Below the pieces are notes generated by a model that saw only the letters and a program-made list of their open reading frames with translations, did no database searches and was not told the origin of the DNA. A stretch of DNA of 64,000 nt, from NCBI GenBank assembly GCA_963930655.1, contig OZ005601.1:18034001-18098000 (forward strand). The letters are read 5' to 3'. Made by a program: the position numbers and the translations under genes. This DNA is from Myrica gale (lineage: Eukaryota > Streptophyta > Magnoliopsida > Fagales > Myricaceae). This document shows positions 53,651-64,000 of the stretch, piece by piece. Position 1 is the stretch's first letter, and every line of letters begins with the position of its first letter.

Positions 53651-55656
53651 TTAAGTTATCAATTTTATAAACTAACTAATTTTAGGCTTTTTTCAACTAT
53701 ATTTTGTTCAATAACTCTTACATAAATCTATCTGCTTAATTTCGTTATCGCTAAGGTATGTAATTGTTAAATAAAGTAATTGCGATGATTTTGAATTTAG
53801 CTTTTGTCTATATCTTTTCCACTAATCTAATTGCTTCAATTTCTTCAATGTTAAAGTATCTAATTTTAAACTAAATAATTTGGACAGATTTTCGTTTACA
53901 TTTTAGTCGATAACTCTTTCATGAATCTATTCGCTTCATTTCTTCATGATTAAGGTATCTAACTGTCTTTTGATCTGTTATAAATCCACAAAATTAAGTT
54001 CTTCATTTTCTTCAAAATTATGCTATCCATTTTTGAAACTACATAATTTGTAATATTTTTCATTTATATTTTGGTCCACAACTCTTGCATTAATGTATTT
54101 ACAACATTTTATTCATCCTCAAGGTTCCTAATTTTCAAAGTGATTAATCGGAACTATTATTTATTGATATCTTGTGGTTTAACTCTTCAATTAATCCATT
54201 TGCATCATTATCTTTGACATTAAGGTGTGTTACTTTTAATCCAATTAATATGGAGACTTTAGTTTTTATTGTTTGGTCTATTGCTCTTCATTTAATCTAT
54301 TTGATTCGTTTCTTCAATATTAAGTTATCAATTTTATAAACTAACTAATTTGAGGCTTTTTTCAACTATATTTTGTTCAATAACTCTTACATAAATCTAT
54401 CTGCTTAATTTCGTTATCGCTAAGGTATGTAATTGTTAAATAAAGTAATTGCGATGATTTTGAATTTAGCTTTTGTCTATATCTTTTCCACTAATCTAAT
54501 TGCTTCAATTTCTTCAATGTTAAAGTATCTAATTTTAAACTAAATAATTTGGACAGATTTTCGTTTACATTTTAGTCGATAACTCTTTCATGAATCTATT
54601 CGCTTCATTTCTTCATGATTAAGGTATCTAACTGTCTTTTGATCTGTTATAAATCCACAAAATTAAGTTCTTCATTTTCTTCAAAATTATGCTATCCATT
54701 TTTGAAACTACATAATTTGTAATATTTTTCATTTATATTTTGGTCCACAACTCTTGCATTAATGTATTTACAACATTTTATTCATCCTCAAGGTTCCTAA
54801 TTTTCAAAGTGATTAATCGGAACTATTATTTATTGATATCTTGTGGTTTAACTCTTCAATTAATCCATTTGCATCATTATCTTTGACATTAAGGTGTGTT
54901 ACTTTTAATCCAATTAATATGGAGACTTTAGTTTTTATTGTTTGGTCTATTGCTCTTCATTTAATCTATTTGATTCGTTTCTTCAATATTAAGTTATCAA
55001 TTTTATAAACTAACTAATTTGAGGCTTTTTTCAACTATATTTTGTTCAATAACTCTTACATAAATCTATCTGCTTAATTTCGTTATCGCTAAGGTATGTA
55101 ATTGTTAAATCAAGTAATTGCGATGATTTTGAATTTAGCTTTTGTCTATATCTTTTCCACTAATCTAATTGCTTCAATTTCTTCAATGTTAAAGTATCTA
55201 GTTTTAAACTAAATAATTTGGACAGATTTTCGTTTACATTTTAGTCGATAACTCTTTCATGAATCTATTCGCTTCATTTCTTCATGATTAAGGTATCTAA
55301 CTGTCTTTTGATCTGTTATAAATCCACAAAATTAAGTTCTTCATTTTCTTCAATATTATGCTATACAATTTTTAAACTAATTAATTTGAACTATTTTAAT
55401 TTATATTTCGGTCCACAACTCCTGCATTAATGTATTTACAACATTTTATTCATCCTCAAGGTTCCTAATTTTCAAAGTGATTAATCGGAACTATTATTTA
55501 TTGATATCTTGTTGTTTAACTCTTCAATTAATCTATTTCCATCATTATCTTTGACATTAAGGTGTGTTACTTTTAATCTAATTAATATGGAGACTTTAGT
55601 TTTTATTGTTTGGTCTATTGCTCTTCATTTAATCTATTTGATTCGTTTCTTCAATA
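53651..55656 (+). repeat. 3-unit higher-order repeat II, copy 2 (2006 bp)
   Basis: Units start at 53651 (A2/B chimera, private 'aattttaggc'), 54320 (A2/B chimera) and 54989 (A2, 'aaatcaagtaa', 'ctagttttaaac'). It has the same length and order as copy 1. This HOR contains no C unit, unlike HOR I just to its left. Confidence 0.9.
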
Positions 55657-57637
55657 TTAAGTTATCAATTTTATAAACTAACTAATTTGAGGCTTTTTTC
55701 AACTATATTTTGTTCAATAACTCTTACATAAATCTATCTGCTTAATTTCGTTATCGCTAAGGTATGTAATTGTTAAATAAAGTAATTGCGATGATTTTGA
55801 ATTTAGCTTTTGTCTATATCTTTTCCACTAATCTAATTGTTTCAATTTCTTCAAAGTTAAAGTATCTAATTTTAAGCTAAATAATTTGGACAGATTTTCG
55901 TTTACATTTTAGTCGATAACTCTGTGATTAATCTATTTGCTTCATTTCTTCATGATTAAGGTATCTAACTGTCTTTTAATCTGTTATAAATCCACAAAAT
56001 TAAGTTCTTCATTTTCTTCAAAATTATGCTATCCATTTTTGAAACTACATAATTTGTAATATTTTTCATTTATATTTTGGTCCACAACTCTTGCATTAAT
56101 GTATTTACAACATTTTATTCATCCTCAAGGTTCCTAATTTTCAAAGTGATTAATCGGAACTATTATTTATTGATATCTTGTGGTTTAACTCTTCAATTAA
56201 TCCATTTGCATCATTATCTTTGACATTAAGGTGTGTTACTTTTAATCCAATTAATATGGAGACTTTAGTTTTTATTGTTTGGTCTATTGCTCTTCATTTA
56301 ATCTATTTGATTCGTTTCTTCAATATTAAGTTATCAATTTTATAAACTAACTAATTTGAGGCTTTTTTCAACTATATTTTGTTCAATAACTCTTACATAA
56401 ATCTATCTGCTTAATTTCGTTATCGCTAAGGTATGTAATTGTTAAATAAAGTAATTGCGATGATTTTGAATTTAGCTTTTGTCTATATCTTTTCCACTAA
56501 TCTAATTGCTTCAATTTCTTCAATGTTAAAGTATCTAATTTTAAACTAAATAATTTGGACAGATTTTCGTTTACATTTTAGTCGATAACTCTGTCATTAA
56601 TCTATTTGCTTCATTTCTTCATGATTAAGGTATCTAACTGTCTTTTAATCTGTTATAAATCCACAAAATTAAGTTCTTCATTTTCTTCAAAATTATGCTA
56701 TCCATTTTTGAAACTACATAATTTGTAATATTTTTCATTTATATTTTGGTCCACAACTCTTGCATTAATGTATTTACAACATTTTATTCATCCTCAAGGT
56801 TCCTAATTTTCAAAGTGATTAATCGGAACTATTATTTATTGATATCTTGTGGTTTAACTCTTCAATTAATCCATTTGCATCATTATCTTTGACATTAAGG
56901 TGTGTTACTTTTAATCCAATTAATATGGAGACTTTAGTTTTTATTGTTTGGTCTATTGCTCTTCATTTAATCTATTCGATTCGTTTCTTCAATATTAAGT
57001 TATCAATTTTTTCAACTATATTTTGTTCAATAACTCTTACATAAATCTATCTGCTTAATTTCGTTATCGCTAAGGTATGTAATTGTTAAATAAAGTAATT
57101 ACGATGATTTTGAATTTAGCTTTTGTCTATATCTTTTCCACTAATCTAATTGCTTCAATTTCTTCAATGTTAAAGTATCTAATTTTAAACTAAATAATTT
57201 GGACAGATTTTCGTTTACATTTTAGTCGATAACTCTTTCATGAATCTATTCGCTTCATTTCTTCATGATTAAGGTATCTAACTGTCTTTTGATCTGTTAT
57301 AAATCCACAAAATTAAGTTCTTCATTTTCTTCAATATTATGCTATACAATTTTTAAACTAATTAATTTGAACTATTTTAATTTATATTTCGGTCCACAAC
57401 TCCTGCATTAATGTATTTACAACATTTTATTCATCCTCAAGGTTCCTAATTTTCAAAGTGATTAATCGGAACTATTATTTATTGATATCTTGTTGTTTAA
57501 CTCTTCAATTAATCTATTTCCATCATTATCTTTGACATTAAGGTGTGTTACTTTTAATCTAATTAATATGGAGACTTTAGTTTTTATTGTTTGGTCTATT
57601 GCTCTTCATTTAATCTATTTGATTCGTTTCTTCAATA
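55657..57637 (+). repeat. Array block: C/B chimera, B, shortened A2
   Basis: Units start at 55657 (C left end 'attgtttcaa'/'taagcta' switching to B within subrepeat 3, with 'ttcaaagtta' and 'ctgtgattaatc'), 56326 (B, 'ttcgattcg') and 56995 (A2, 643 bp, 'taattacgat'). Confidence 0.87.
56995..57637 (+). repeat. Shortened 643-bp A2 unit with a 25-bp deletion
   Basis: Subrepeat 1 reads 'cattaag'-type start, then 'tcaattttttcaactat' at about 57003-57019. The normal stretch between 'atcaa' and the T-run after 'gaggc' is missing (25 bp). The two edges share a four-T run, so the deletion is microhomology-sized slippage or end joining. Loss of an in-frame stop here lengthens a chance open frame (56847-57044), which is not a gene. 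Confidence 0.9.
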
Positions 57638-60314
57638 TTAAGTTATCAATTTTATAAACTAACTAATTTGAGGCTTTTTTCAACTATATTTTGTTCAATA
57701 ACTCTTACATAAATCTATCTGCTTAATTTCGTTATCGCTAAGGTATGTAATTGTTAAATAAAGTAATTGCGATGATTTTGAATTTAGCTTTTGTCTATAT
57801 CTTTTCCACTAATCTAATTGTTTCAATTTCTTCAATGTTAAAGTATCTAATTTTAAGCTAAATAATTTGGACAGATTTTCGTTTACATTTTAGTCGATAA
57901 CTCTGTCATGAATCTATTCGCTTCATTTCTTCATGATTAAGGTATCTAACTGTCATTTGATCTGTTTTAATTCAACAAAACTAAATGCTTCATTTTCTTC
58001 AATATTATGCTATCCATTTTTGAAACTACATAATTTGTAATATTTTTCATTTATATTTTGGTCCACAACTCTTGCATTAATGTATTTACAACATTTTATT
58101 CATCCTCAAGGTTCCTAATTTTCAAAGTGATTAATCGGAACTATTATTTATTGATATCTTGTGGTTTAACTCTTCAATTAATCCATTTGCATCATTATCT
58201 TTGACATTAAGGTGTGTTACTTTTAATCTAATTAATATGGAGACTTTAGTTTTTATTGTTTGGTCTATTGCTCTTCATTTAATCTATTTGATTCGTTTCT
58301 TCAATATTAAGTTATCAATTTTATAAACTAACTAATTTGAGGCTTTTTTTCAACTATATTTTGTTCAATAACTCTTACATAAATCTATCTGCTTAATTTC
58401 GTTATCGCTAAGGTATGTAATTGTTAAATAAAGTAATTGCGATGATTTTGAATTTAGCTTTTGTCTATATCTTTTCCACTAATCTAATTGCTTCAATTTC
58501 TTCAATGTTAAAGTATCTAATTTTAAACTAAATAATTTGGACAGATTTTCGTTTACATTTTAGTCGATAACTCTTTCATGAATCTATTCGCTTAATTTCT
58601 TCATGATTAAGGTATCTAACTGTCTTTTGATCTGTTATAAATCCACAAAATTAAGTTCTTCATTTTCTTCAATATTATGCTATACAATTTTTAAACTAAT
58701 TAATTTGAACTATTTTAATTTATATTTCGGTCCACAACTCCTGCATTAATGTATTTACAACATTTTATTCATCCTCAAGATTCCTAATTTTCAAAGTGAT
58801 TAATCGGAACTATTATTTATTGATATCTTGTTGTTTAACTCTTCAATTAATCTATTTCCATCATTATCTTTGACATTAAGGTGTGTTACTTTTAATCTAA
58901 TTAATATGGAGACTTTAGTTTTTATTGTTTGGTCTATTGCTCTTCATTTAATCTATTTGATTCGTTTCTTCAATATTAAGTTATCAATTTTATAAACTAA
59001 CTAATTTGAGGCTTTTTTCAACTATATTTTGTTCAATAACTCTTACATAAATCTATCTGCTTAATTTCGTTATCGCTAAGGTATGTAATTGTTAAATAAA
59101 GTAATTGCGATGATTTTGAATTTAGCTTTTGTCTATATCTTTTCCACTAATCTAATTGTTTCAATTTCTTCAATGTTAAAGTATCTAATTTTAAGCTAAA
59201 TAATTTGGACAGATTTTCGTTTACATTTTAGTCGATAACTCTGTCATGAATCTATTCGCTTCATTTCTTCATGATTAAGGTATCTAACTGTCATTTGATC
59301 TGTTTTAATTCAACAAAACTAAATGCTTCATTTTCTTCAATATTATGCTATCCATTTTTGAAACTACATAATTTGTAATATTTTTCATTTATATTTTGGT
59401 CCACAACTCTTGCATTAATGTATTTACAACATTTTATTCATCCTCAAGGTTCCTAATTTTCAAAGTGATTAATCGGAACTATTATTTATTGATATCTTGT
59501 GGTTTAACTCTTCAATTAATCCATTTGCATCATTATCTTTGACATTAAGGTGTGTTACTTTTAATCTAATTAATATGGAGACTTTAGTTTTTATTGTTTG
59601 GTCTATTGCTCTTCATTTAATCTATTTGATTCGTTTCTTCAATATTAAGTTATCAATTTTATAAACTAACTAATTTGAGGCTTTTTTTCAACTATATTTT
59701 GTTCAATAACTCTTACATAAATCTATCTGCTTAATTTCGTTATCGCTAAGGTATGTAATTGTTAAATAAAGTAATTGCGATGATTTTGAATTTAGCTTTT
59801 GTCTATATCTTTTCCACTAATCTAATTGCTTCAATTTCTTCAATGTTAAAGTATCTAATTTTAAACTAAATAATTTGGACAGATTTTCGTTTACATTTTA
59901 GTCGATAACTCTGTCATTAATCTATTTGCTTCATTTCTTCATGATTAAGGTATCTAACTGTCTTTTAATCTGTTATAAATCCACAAAATTAAGTTCTTCA
60001 TTTTCTTCAAAATTATGCTATCCATTTTTGAAACTACATAATTTGTAATATTTTTCATTTATATTTTGGTCCACAACTCTTGCATTAATGTATTTACAAC
60101 ATTTTATTCATCCTCAAGGTTCCTAATTTTCAAAGTGATTAATCGGAACTATTATTTATTGATATCTTGTGGTTTAACTCTTCAATTAATCCATTTGCAT
60201 CATTATCTTTGACATTAAGGTGTGTTACTTTTAATCCAATTAATATGGAGACTTTAGTTTTTATTGTTTGGTCTATTGCTCTTCATTTAATCTATTTGAT
60301 TCGTTTCTTCAATA
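57638..60314 (+). repeat. Array block: C4, A2, C4, B (2-unit repeat)
   Basis: Units start at 57638 (C4), 58307 (A2, seven T, 'cgcttaatttc', 'caagattcc'), 58976 (C4) and 59645 (B, seven T, 670 bp). C4 denotes C units with 'tgtcatgaatctattcgc', which joins the C-type 'tgtc' to an A2-type 'atgaatctattcgc'. The two C4 units are 1338 bp apart. Confidence 0.88.
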
Positions 60315-63300
60315 TTAAGTTATCAATTTTATAAACTAACTAATTTGAGGCTTTTTTCAACTATATTTTGTTCAATAACTCTTACGTAAATCTATCTGCT
60401 TAATTTCGTTATCGCTAAGGTATGTAATTGTTAAATAAAGTAATTGCGATGAGTTTGAATTTAGCTTTTGTCTATATCTTTTCCACTAATCTAATTGCTT
60501 CAATTTCTTCAATGTTAAAGTATCTAATTTTAAACTAAATAATTTGGACAGATTTTCGTTTACATTTTAGTCGATAACTCTTTCATGAATCTATTCGCTT
60601 CATTTCTTCATGATTAAGGTATCTAACTGTCTTTTGATCTGTTATAAATCCACAAAATTAAGTTCTTCATTTTCTTCAATATTATGCTATACAATTTTTA
60701 AACTAATTAATTTGAACTATTTTAATTTATATTTCGGTCCACAACTCCTGCATTAATGTATTTACAACATTTTATTCATCCTCAAGGTTCCTAATTTTCA
60801 AAGTGATTAATCGGAACTATTATTTATTGATATCTTGTTGTTTAACTCTTCAATTAATCTATTTCCATCATTATCTTTGACATTAAGGTGTGTTACTTTT
60901 AATCTAATTAATATGGAGACTTTAGTTTTTATTGTTTGGTCTATTGCTCTTCATTTAATCTATTTGATTCGTTTCTTCAATATTAAGTTATCAATTTTAT
61001 AAACTAACTAATTTGAGGCTTTTTTCAACTATATTTTGTTCAATAACTCTTACATAAATCTATCTGCTTAATTTCGTTATCGCTAAGGTATGTAATTGTT
61101 AAATAAAGTAATTGCGATGATTTTGAATTTAGCTTTTGTCTATATCTTTTCCACTAATCTAATTGTTTCAATTTCTTCAATGTTAAAGTATCTAATTTTA
61201 AACTAAATAATTTGGACAGATTTTCGTTTACATTTTAGTCGATAACTCTGTCATTAATCTATTTGCTTCATTTCTTCATGATTAAGGTATCTAACTGTCT
61301 TTTAATCTGTTATAAATCCACAAAATTAAGTTCTTCATTTTCTTCAAAATTATGCTATCCATTTTTGAAACTACATAATTTGTAATATTTTTCATTTATA
61401 TTTTGGTCCACAACTCTTGCATTAATGTATTTACAACATTTTATTCATCCTCAAGGTTCCTAATTTTCAAAGTGATTAATCGGAACTATTATTTATTGAT
61501 ATCTTGTGGTTTAACTCTTCAATTAATCCATTTGCATCATTATCTTTGACATTAAGGTGTGTTACTTTTAATCCAATTAATATGGAGACTTTAGTTTTTA
61601 TTGTTTGGTCTATTGCTCTTCATTTAATCTATTTGATTCGTTTCTTCAATATTAAGTTATCAATTTTATAAACTAACTAATTTGAGGCTTTTTTCAACTA
61701 TATTTTGTTCAATAACTCTTACGTAAATCTATCTGCTTAATTTCGTTATCGCTAAGGTATGTAATTGTTAAATAAAGTAATTGCGATGAGTTTGAATTTA
61801 GCTTTTGTCTATATCTTTTCCACTAATCTAATTGCTTCAATTTCTTCAATGTTAAAGTATCTAATTTTAAACTAAATAATTTGGACAGATTTTCGTTTAC
61901 ATTTTAGTCGATAACTCTTTCATGAATCTATTCGCTTCATTTCTTCATGATTAAGGTATCTAACTGTCTTTTGATCTGTTATAAATCCACAAAATTAAGT
62001 TCTTCATTTTCTTCAATATTATGCTATACAATTTTTAAACTAATTAATTTGAACTATTTTAATTTATATTTCGGTCCACAACTCCTGCATTAATGTATTT
62101 ACAACATTTTATTCATCCTCAAGGTTCCTAATTTTCAAAGTGATTAATCGGAACTATTATTTATTGATATCTTGTTGTTTAACTCTTCAATTAATCTATT
62201 TCCATCATTATCTTTGACATTAAGGTGTGTTACTTTTAATCTAATTAATATGGAGACTTTAGTTTTTATTGTTTGGTCTATTGCTCTTCATTTAATCTAT
62301 TTGATTCGTTTCTTCAATATTAAGTTATCAATTTTATAAACTAACTAATTTGAGGCTTTTTTCAACTATATTTTGTTCAATAACTCTTACATAAATCTAT
62401 CTGCTTAATTTCGTTATCGCTAAGGTATGTAATTGTTAAATAAAGTAATTGCGATGATTTTGAATTTAGCTTTTGTCTATATCTTTTCCACTAATCTAAT
62501 TGTTTCAATTTCTTCAATGTTAAAGTATCTAATTTTAAGCTAAATAATTTGGACAGATTTTCGTTTACATTTTAGTCGATAACTCTGTCATGAATCTATT
62601 CGCTTCATTTCTTCATGATTAAGGTATCTAACTGTCATTTGATCTGTTTTAATTCAACAAAACTAAATGCTTCATTTTCTTCAATCTTATGCTATCCATT
62701 TTTGAAACTACATAATTTGTAATATTTTTCATTTATATTTTGGTCCACAACTCTTGCATTAATGTATTTACAACATTTTATTCATCCTCAAGGTTCCTAA
62801 TTTTCAAAGTGATTAATCGGAACTATTATTTATTGATATCTTGTGGTTTAACTTTTCAATTAATCCATTTGCATCATTATCTTTGACATTAAGGTGTGTT
62901 ACTTTTAATCTAATTAATATGGAGACTTTAGTTTTTATTGTTTGGTCTATTGCTCTTCATTTAATCTATTTGATTCGTTTCTTCAATATTAAGTTATCAA
63001 TTTTATAAACTAACTAATTTGAGGCTTTTTTCAACTATATTTTGTTCAATAACTCTTACATAAATCTATCTGCTTAATTTCGTTATCGCTAAGGTATGTA
63101 ATTGTTAAATAAAGTAATTGCGATGATTTTGAATTTAGCTTTTGTCTATATCTTTTCCACTAATCTAATTGCTTCAATTTCTTCAATGTTAAAGTATCTA
63201 ATTTTAAACTAAATAATTTGGACAGATTTTCGTTTACATTTTAGTCGATAACTCTGTCATGAATCTATTCGCTTCATTTCTTCATGATTAAGGTATCTAA

Positions 63301-64000
63301 CTGTCATTTGATCTGTTTTAATTCAACAAAACTAAATGCTTCATTTTCTTCAATATTATGCTATCCATTTTTGAAACTACATAATTTGTAATATTTTTCA
63401 TTTATATTTTGGTCCACAACTCTTGCATTAATGTATTTACAACATTTTATTCATCCTCAAGGTTCCTAATTTTCAAAGTGATTAATCGGAACTATTATTT
63501 ATTGATATCTTGTGGTTTAACTCTTCAATTAATCCATTTGCATCATTATCTTTGACATTAAGGTGTGTTACTTTTAATCTAATTAATATGGAGACTTTAG
63601 TTTTTATTGTTTGGTCTATTGCTCTTCATTTAATCTATTTGATTCGTTTCTTCAATATTAAGTTATCAATTTTATAAACTAACTAATTTGAGGCTTTTTT
63701 CAACTATATTTTGTTCAATAACTCTTACATAAATCTATCTGCTTAATTTCGTTATCGCTAAGGTATGTAATTGTTAAATAAAGTAATTGCGATGATTTTG
63801 AATTTAGCTTTTGTCTATATCTTTTCCACTAATCTAATTGCTTCAATTTCTTCAATGTTAAAGTATCTAATTTTAAACTAAATAATTTGGACAGATTTTC
63901 GTTTACATTTTAGTCGATAACTCTGTCATTAATCTATTCGCTTCATTTCTTCATGATTAAGGTATCTAACTGTCTTTTAATCTGTTATAAATCCACAAAA
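60315..64000 (+). repeat. Right-end block: A2 dimer repeat, C4, chimera, partial unit
   Basis: Units start at 60315 (A2, 'cttacgtaaatc', 'gatgagtttg'), 60983 (B with C-type 'attgtttcaa'), 61652 (A2 with the same two private variants as 60315, 1337 bp apart), 62320 (C4, 'caatcttatg', 'aacttttcaatt'), 62989 (A/B-type 'attgcttcaa'/'taaac' left end, then C4) and 63658 (partial, B-like with 'attcgcttc', cut by the window end within subrepeat 4). Confidence 0.87.

Larger units (their letters stand above)
1..64000 (+). repeat. Tandem satellite array, ~669-bp unit, 94 complete copies plus one partial
   Basis: The same ~669-bp sequence follows itself head-to-tail from the first to the last base. Units start with 'ttaagttatc' at 1, 671, 1342, 2011, 2679, 3348 and so on to 63658; the starts of every unit are given in the block entries. 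Unit length is 667-671 bp except for four enlarged units (774, 907, 907, 907 bp) and one shortened unit (643 bp). There are no inverted copies and no inserted foreign sequence. Composition of the first unit, counted base by base: A 196, C 98, G 68, T 308, which is 24.8% G+C. Frequent stops in all frames rule out a coding role. The organisation is typical of eukaryotic heterochromatic satellite DNA; whether it is centromeric, pericentromeric or elsewhere cannot be told from sequence alone. The family is not one I recognise. Confidence 0.98.

Noticed and set aside
56847-57044. 65-codon open frame
   Set aside because: It is longer than its neighbours only because the 25-bp deletion at about 57007 removes the usual stop at the start of the next unit. 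It is satellite sequence.
1-64000. CRISPR array or bacterial repeat system
   Set aside because: The repeats are ~669 bp with no short direct repeat / unique spacer pattern, and the subrepeats are diverged and contiguous. There are no cas-like genes.
1-64000. Tandem retroelement, rDNA spacer or other gene-derived repeat
   Set aside because: No long open frame, LTR ends, target-site duplications, poly(A)-tailed ends, or rRNA/tRNA/5S-like sequence is visible in any unit on either strand. The inner ~100-bp periodicity fits satellite origin instead.
1-64000. Mitochondrial or plastid AT-rich control region
   Set aside because: A 64-kb homogeneous array with nested higher-order repeats and no organellar gene, tRNA or conserved block is not expected in an organelle genome. 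A nuclear satellite is the simpler explanation.
1-64000. Assembly artefact producing the repeats
   Set aside because: Not fully excluded, but the copies differ by unit-specific, internally consistent variants and several distinct junctions, which a simple looped assembly would not create. The exact HOR copies (2679/5352, 12705/18726, 45627/47633/49639) are the places where read support should be checked.

Overview
The whole 64 kb window is one uninterrupted tandem satellite array. It contains no credible protein-coding gene, RNA gene, transposon, CRISPR array or unique-sequence island. The repeat unit is about 669 bp (normal lengths 667-671 bp, set mainly by a T-run near the start of each unit and by the unit type). 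All copies lie head-to-tail on the same strand. Taking 'ttaagttatc' as the unit start, I count 94 complete units and a 343-bp partial unit at the right end. Both ends of the window cut through the array, so the real array is longer than 64 kb. One counted unit (1-670) is 75% A+T, with strong strand asymmetry (T 308, A 196, C 98, G 68 on the + strand). CpG occurs 9 times against about 10 expected, so it is not depleted.

The array has structure at several scales. (1) Each ~669-bp unit is itself built from seven diverged subrepeats, six of about 100 bp and one shortened to 68 bp. The array therefore seems to descend from a ~100-bp ancestral satellite. (2) The units fall into three main sequence types, here called A, B and C, separated by roughly 12-25 linked differences. 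B looks like a recombinant, with an A-like left half and a C-like right half. By type I count 36 A, 16 B, 26 C and 16 chimeric or rearranged units. (3) Types are arranged in local higher-order repeats (HORs): a 4-unit HOR of 2673 bp (2679-8024, plus a 3-unit derivative), a 9-unit HOR of 6021 bp (12705-18725 repeated at 18726-24851), a 3-unit HOR of 2006 bp repeated three times (45627-51644), another 3-unit HOR of 2006 bp repeated twice (51645-55656), and short dimers elsewhere. (4) Rearranged units stand out: three tandem 907-bp units carrying a 238-bp duplication (30871-33591), a 774-bp unit with a 105-bp duplication (23409-24182), and a 643-bp unit with a 25-bp deletion (56995-57637).

Layout: 1-2.7 kb mixed A/B; 2.7-10.0 kb 4-unit HOR; 10.0-12.7 kb mixed; 12.7-24.9 kb 9-unit HOR in two copies, marked by a local C subtype; 24.9-30.9 kb mixed; 30.9-33.6 kb the 907-bp units; 33.6-35.6 kb transition; from 35.6 kb rightward a new A subtype (A2) replaces the earlier one; 40.3-45.6 kb C/A2 mixture; 45.6-55.7 kb trimer HORs; 55.7-64.0 kb mixed units with a C subtype that has taken up an A2 tract.

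This is the kind of sequence found in eukaryotic constitutive heterochromatin (pericentromeric, centromeric, subtelomeric or sex-chromosomal). I do not recognise the satellite family and cannot name the species. The high A+T with no CpG depletion fits an invertebrate or another lineage with little CpG methylation better than a vertebrate, but that is weak evidence. No genes act together here. What can be read is the record of unequal exchange, template switching and gene conversion that built the array.
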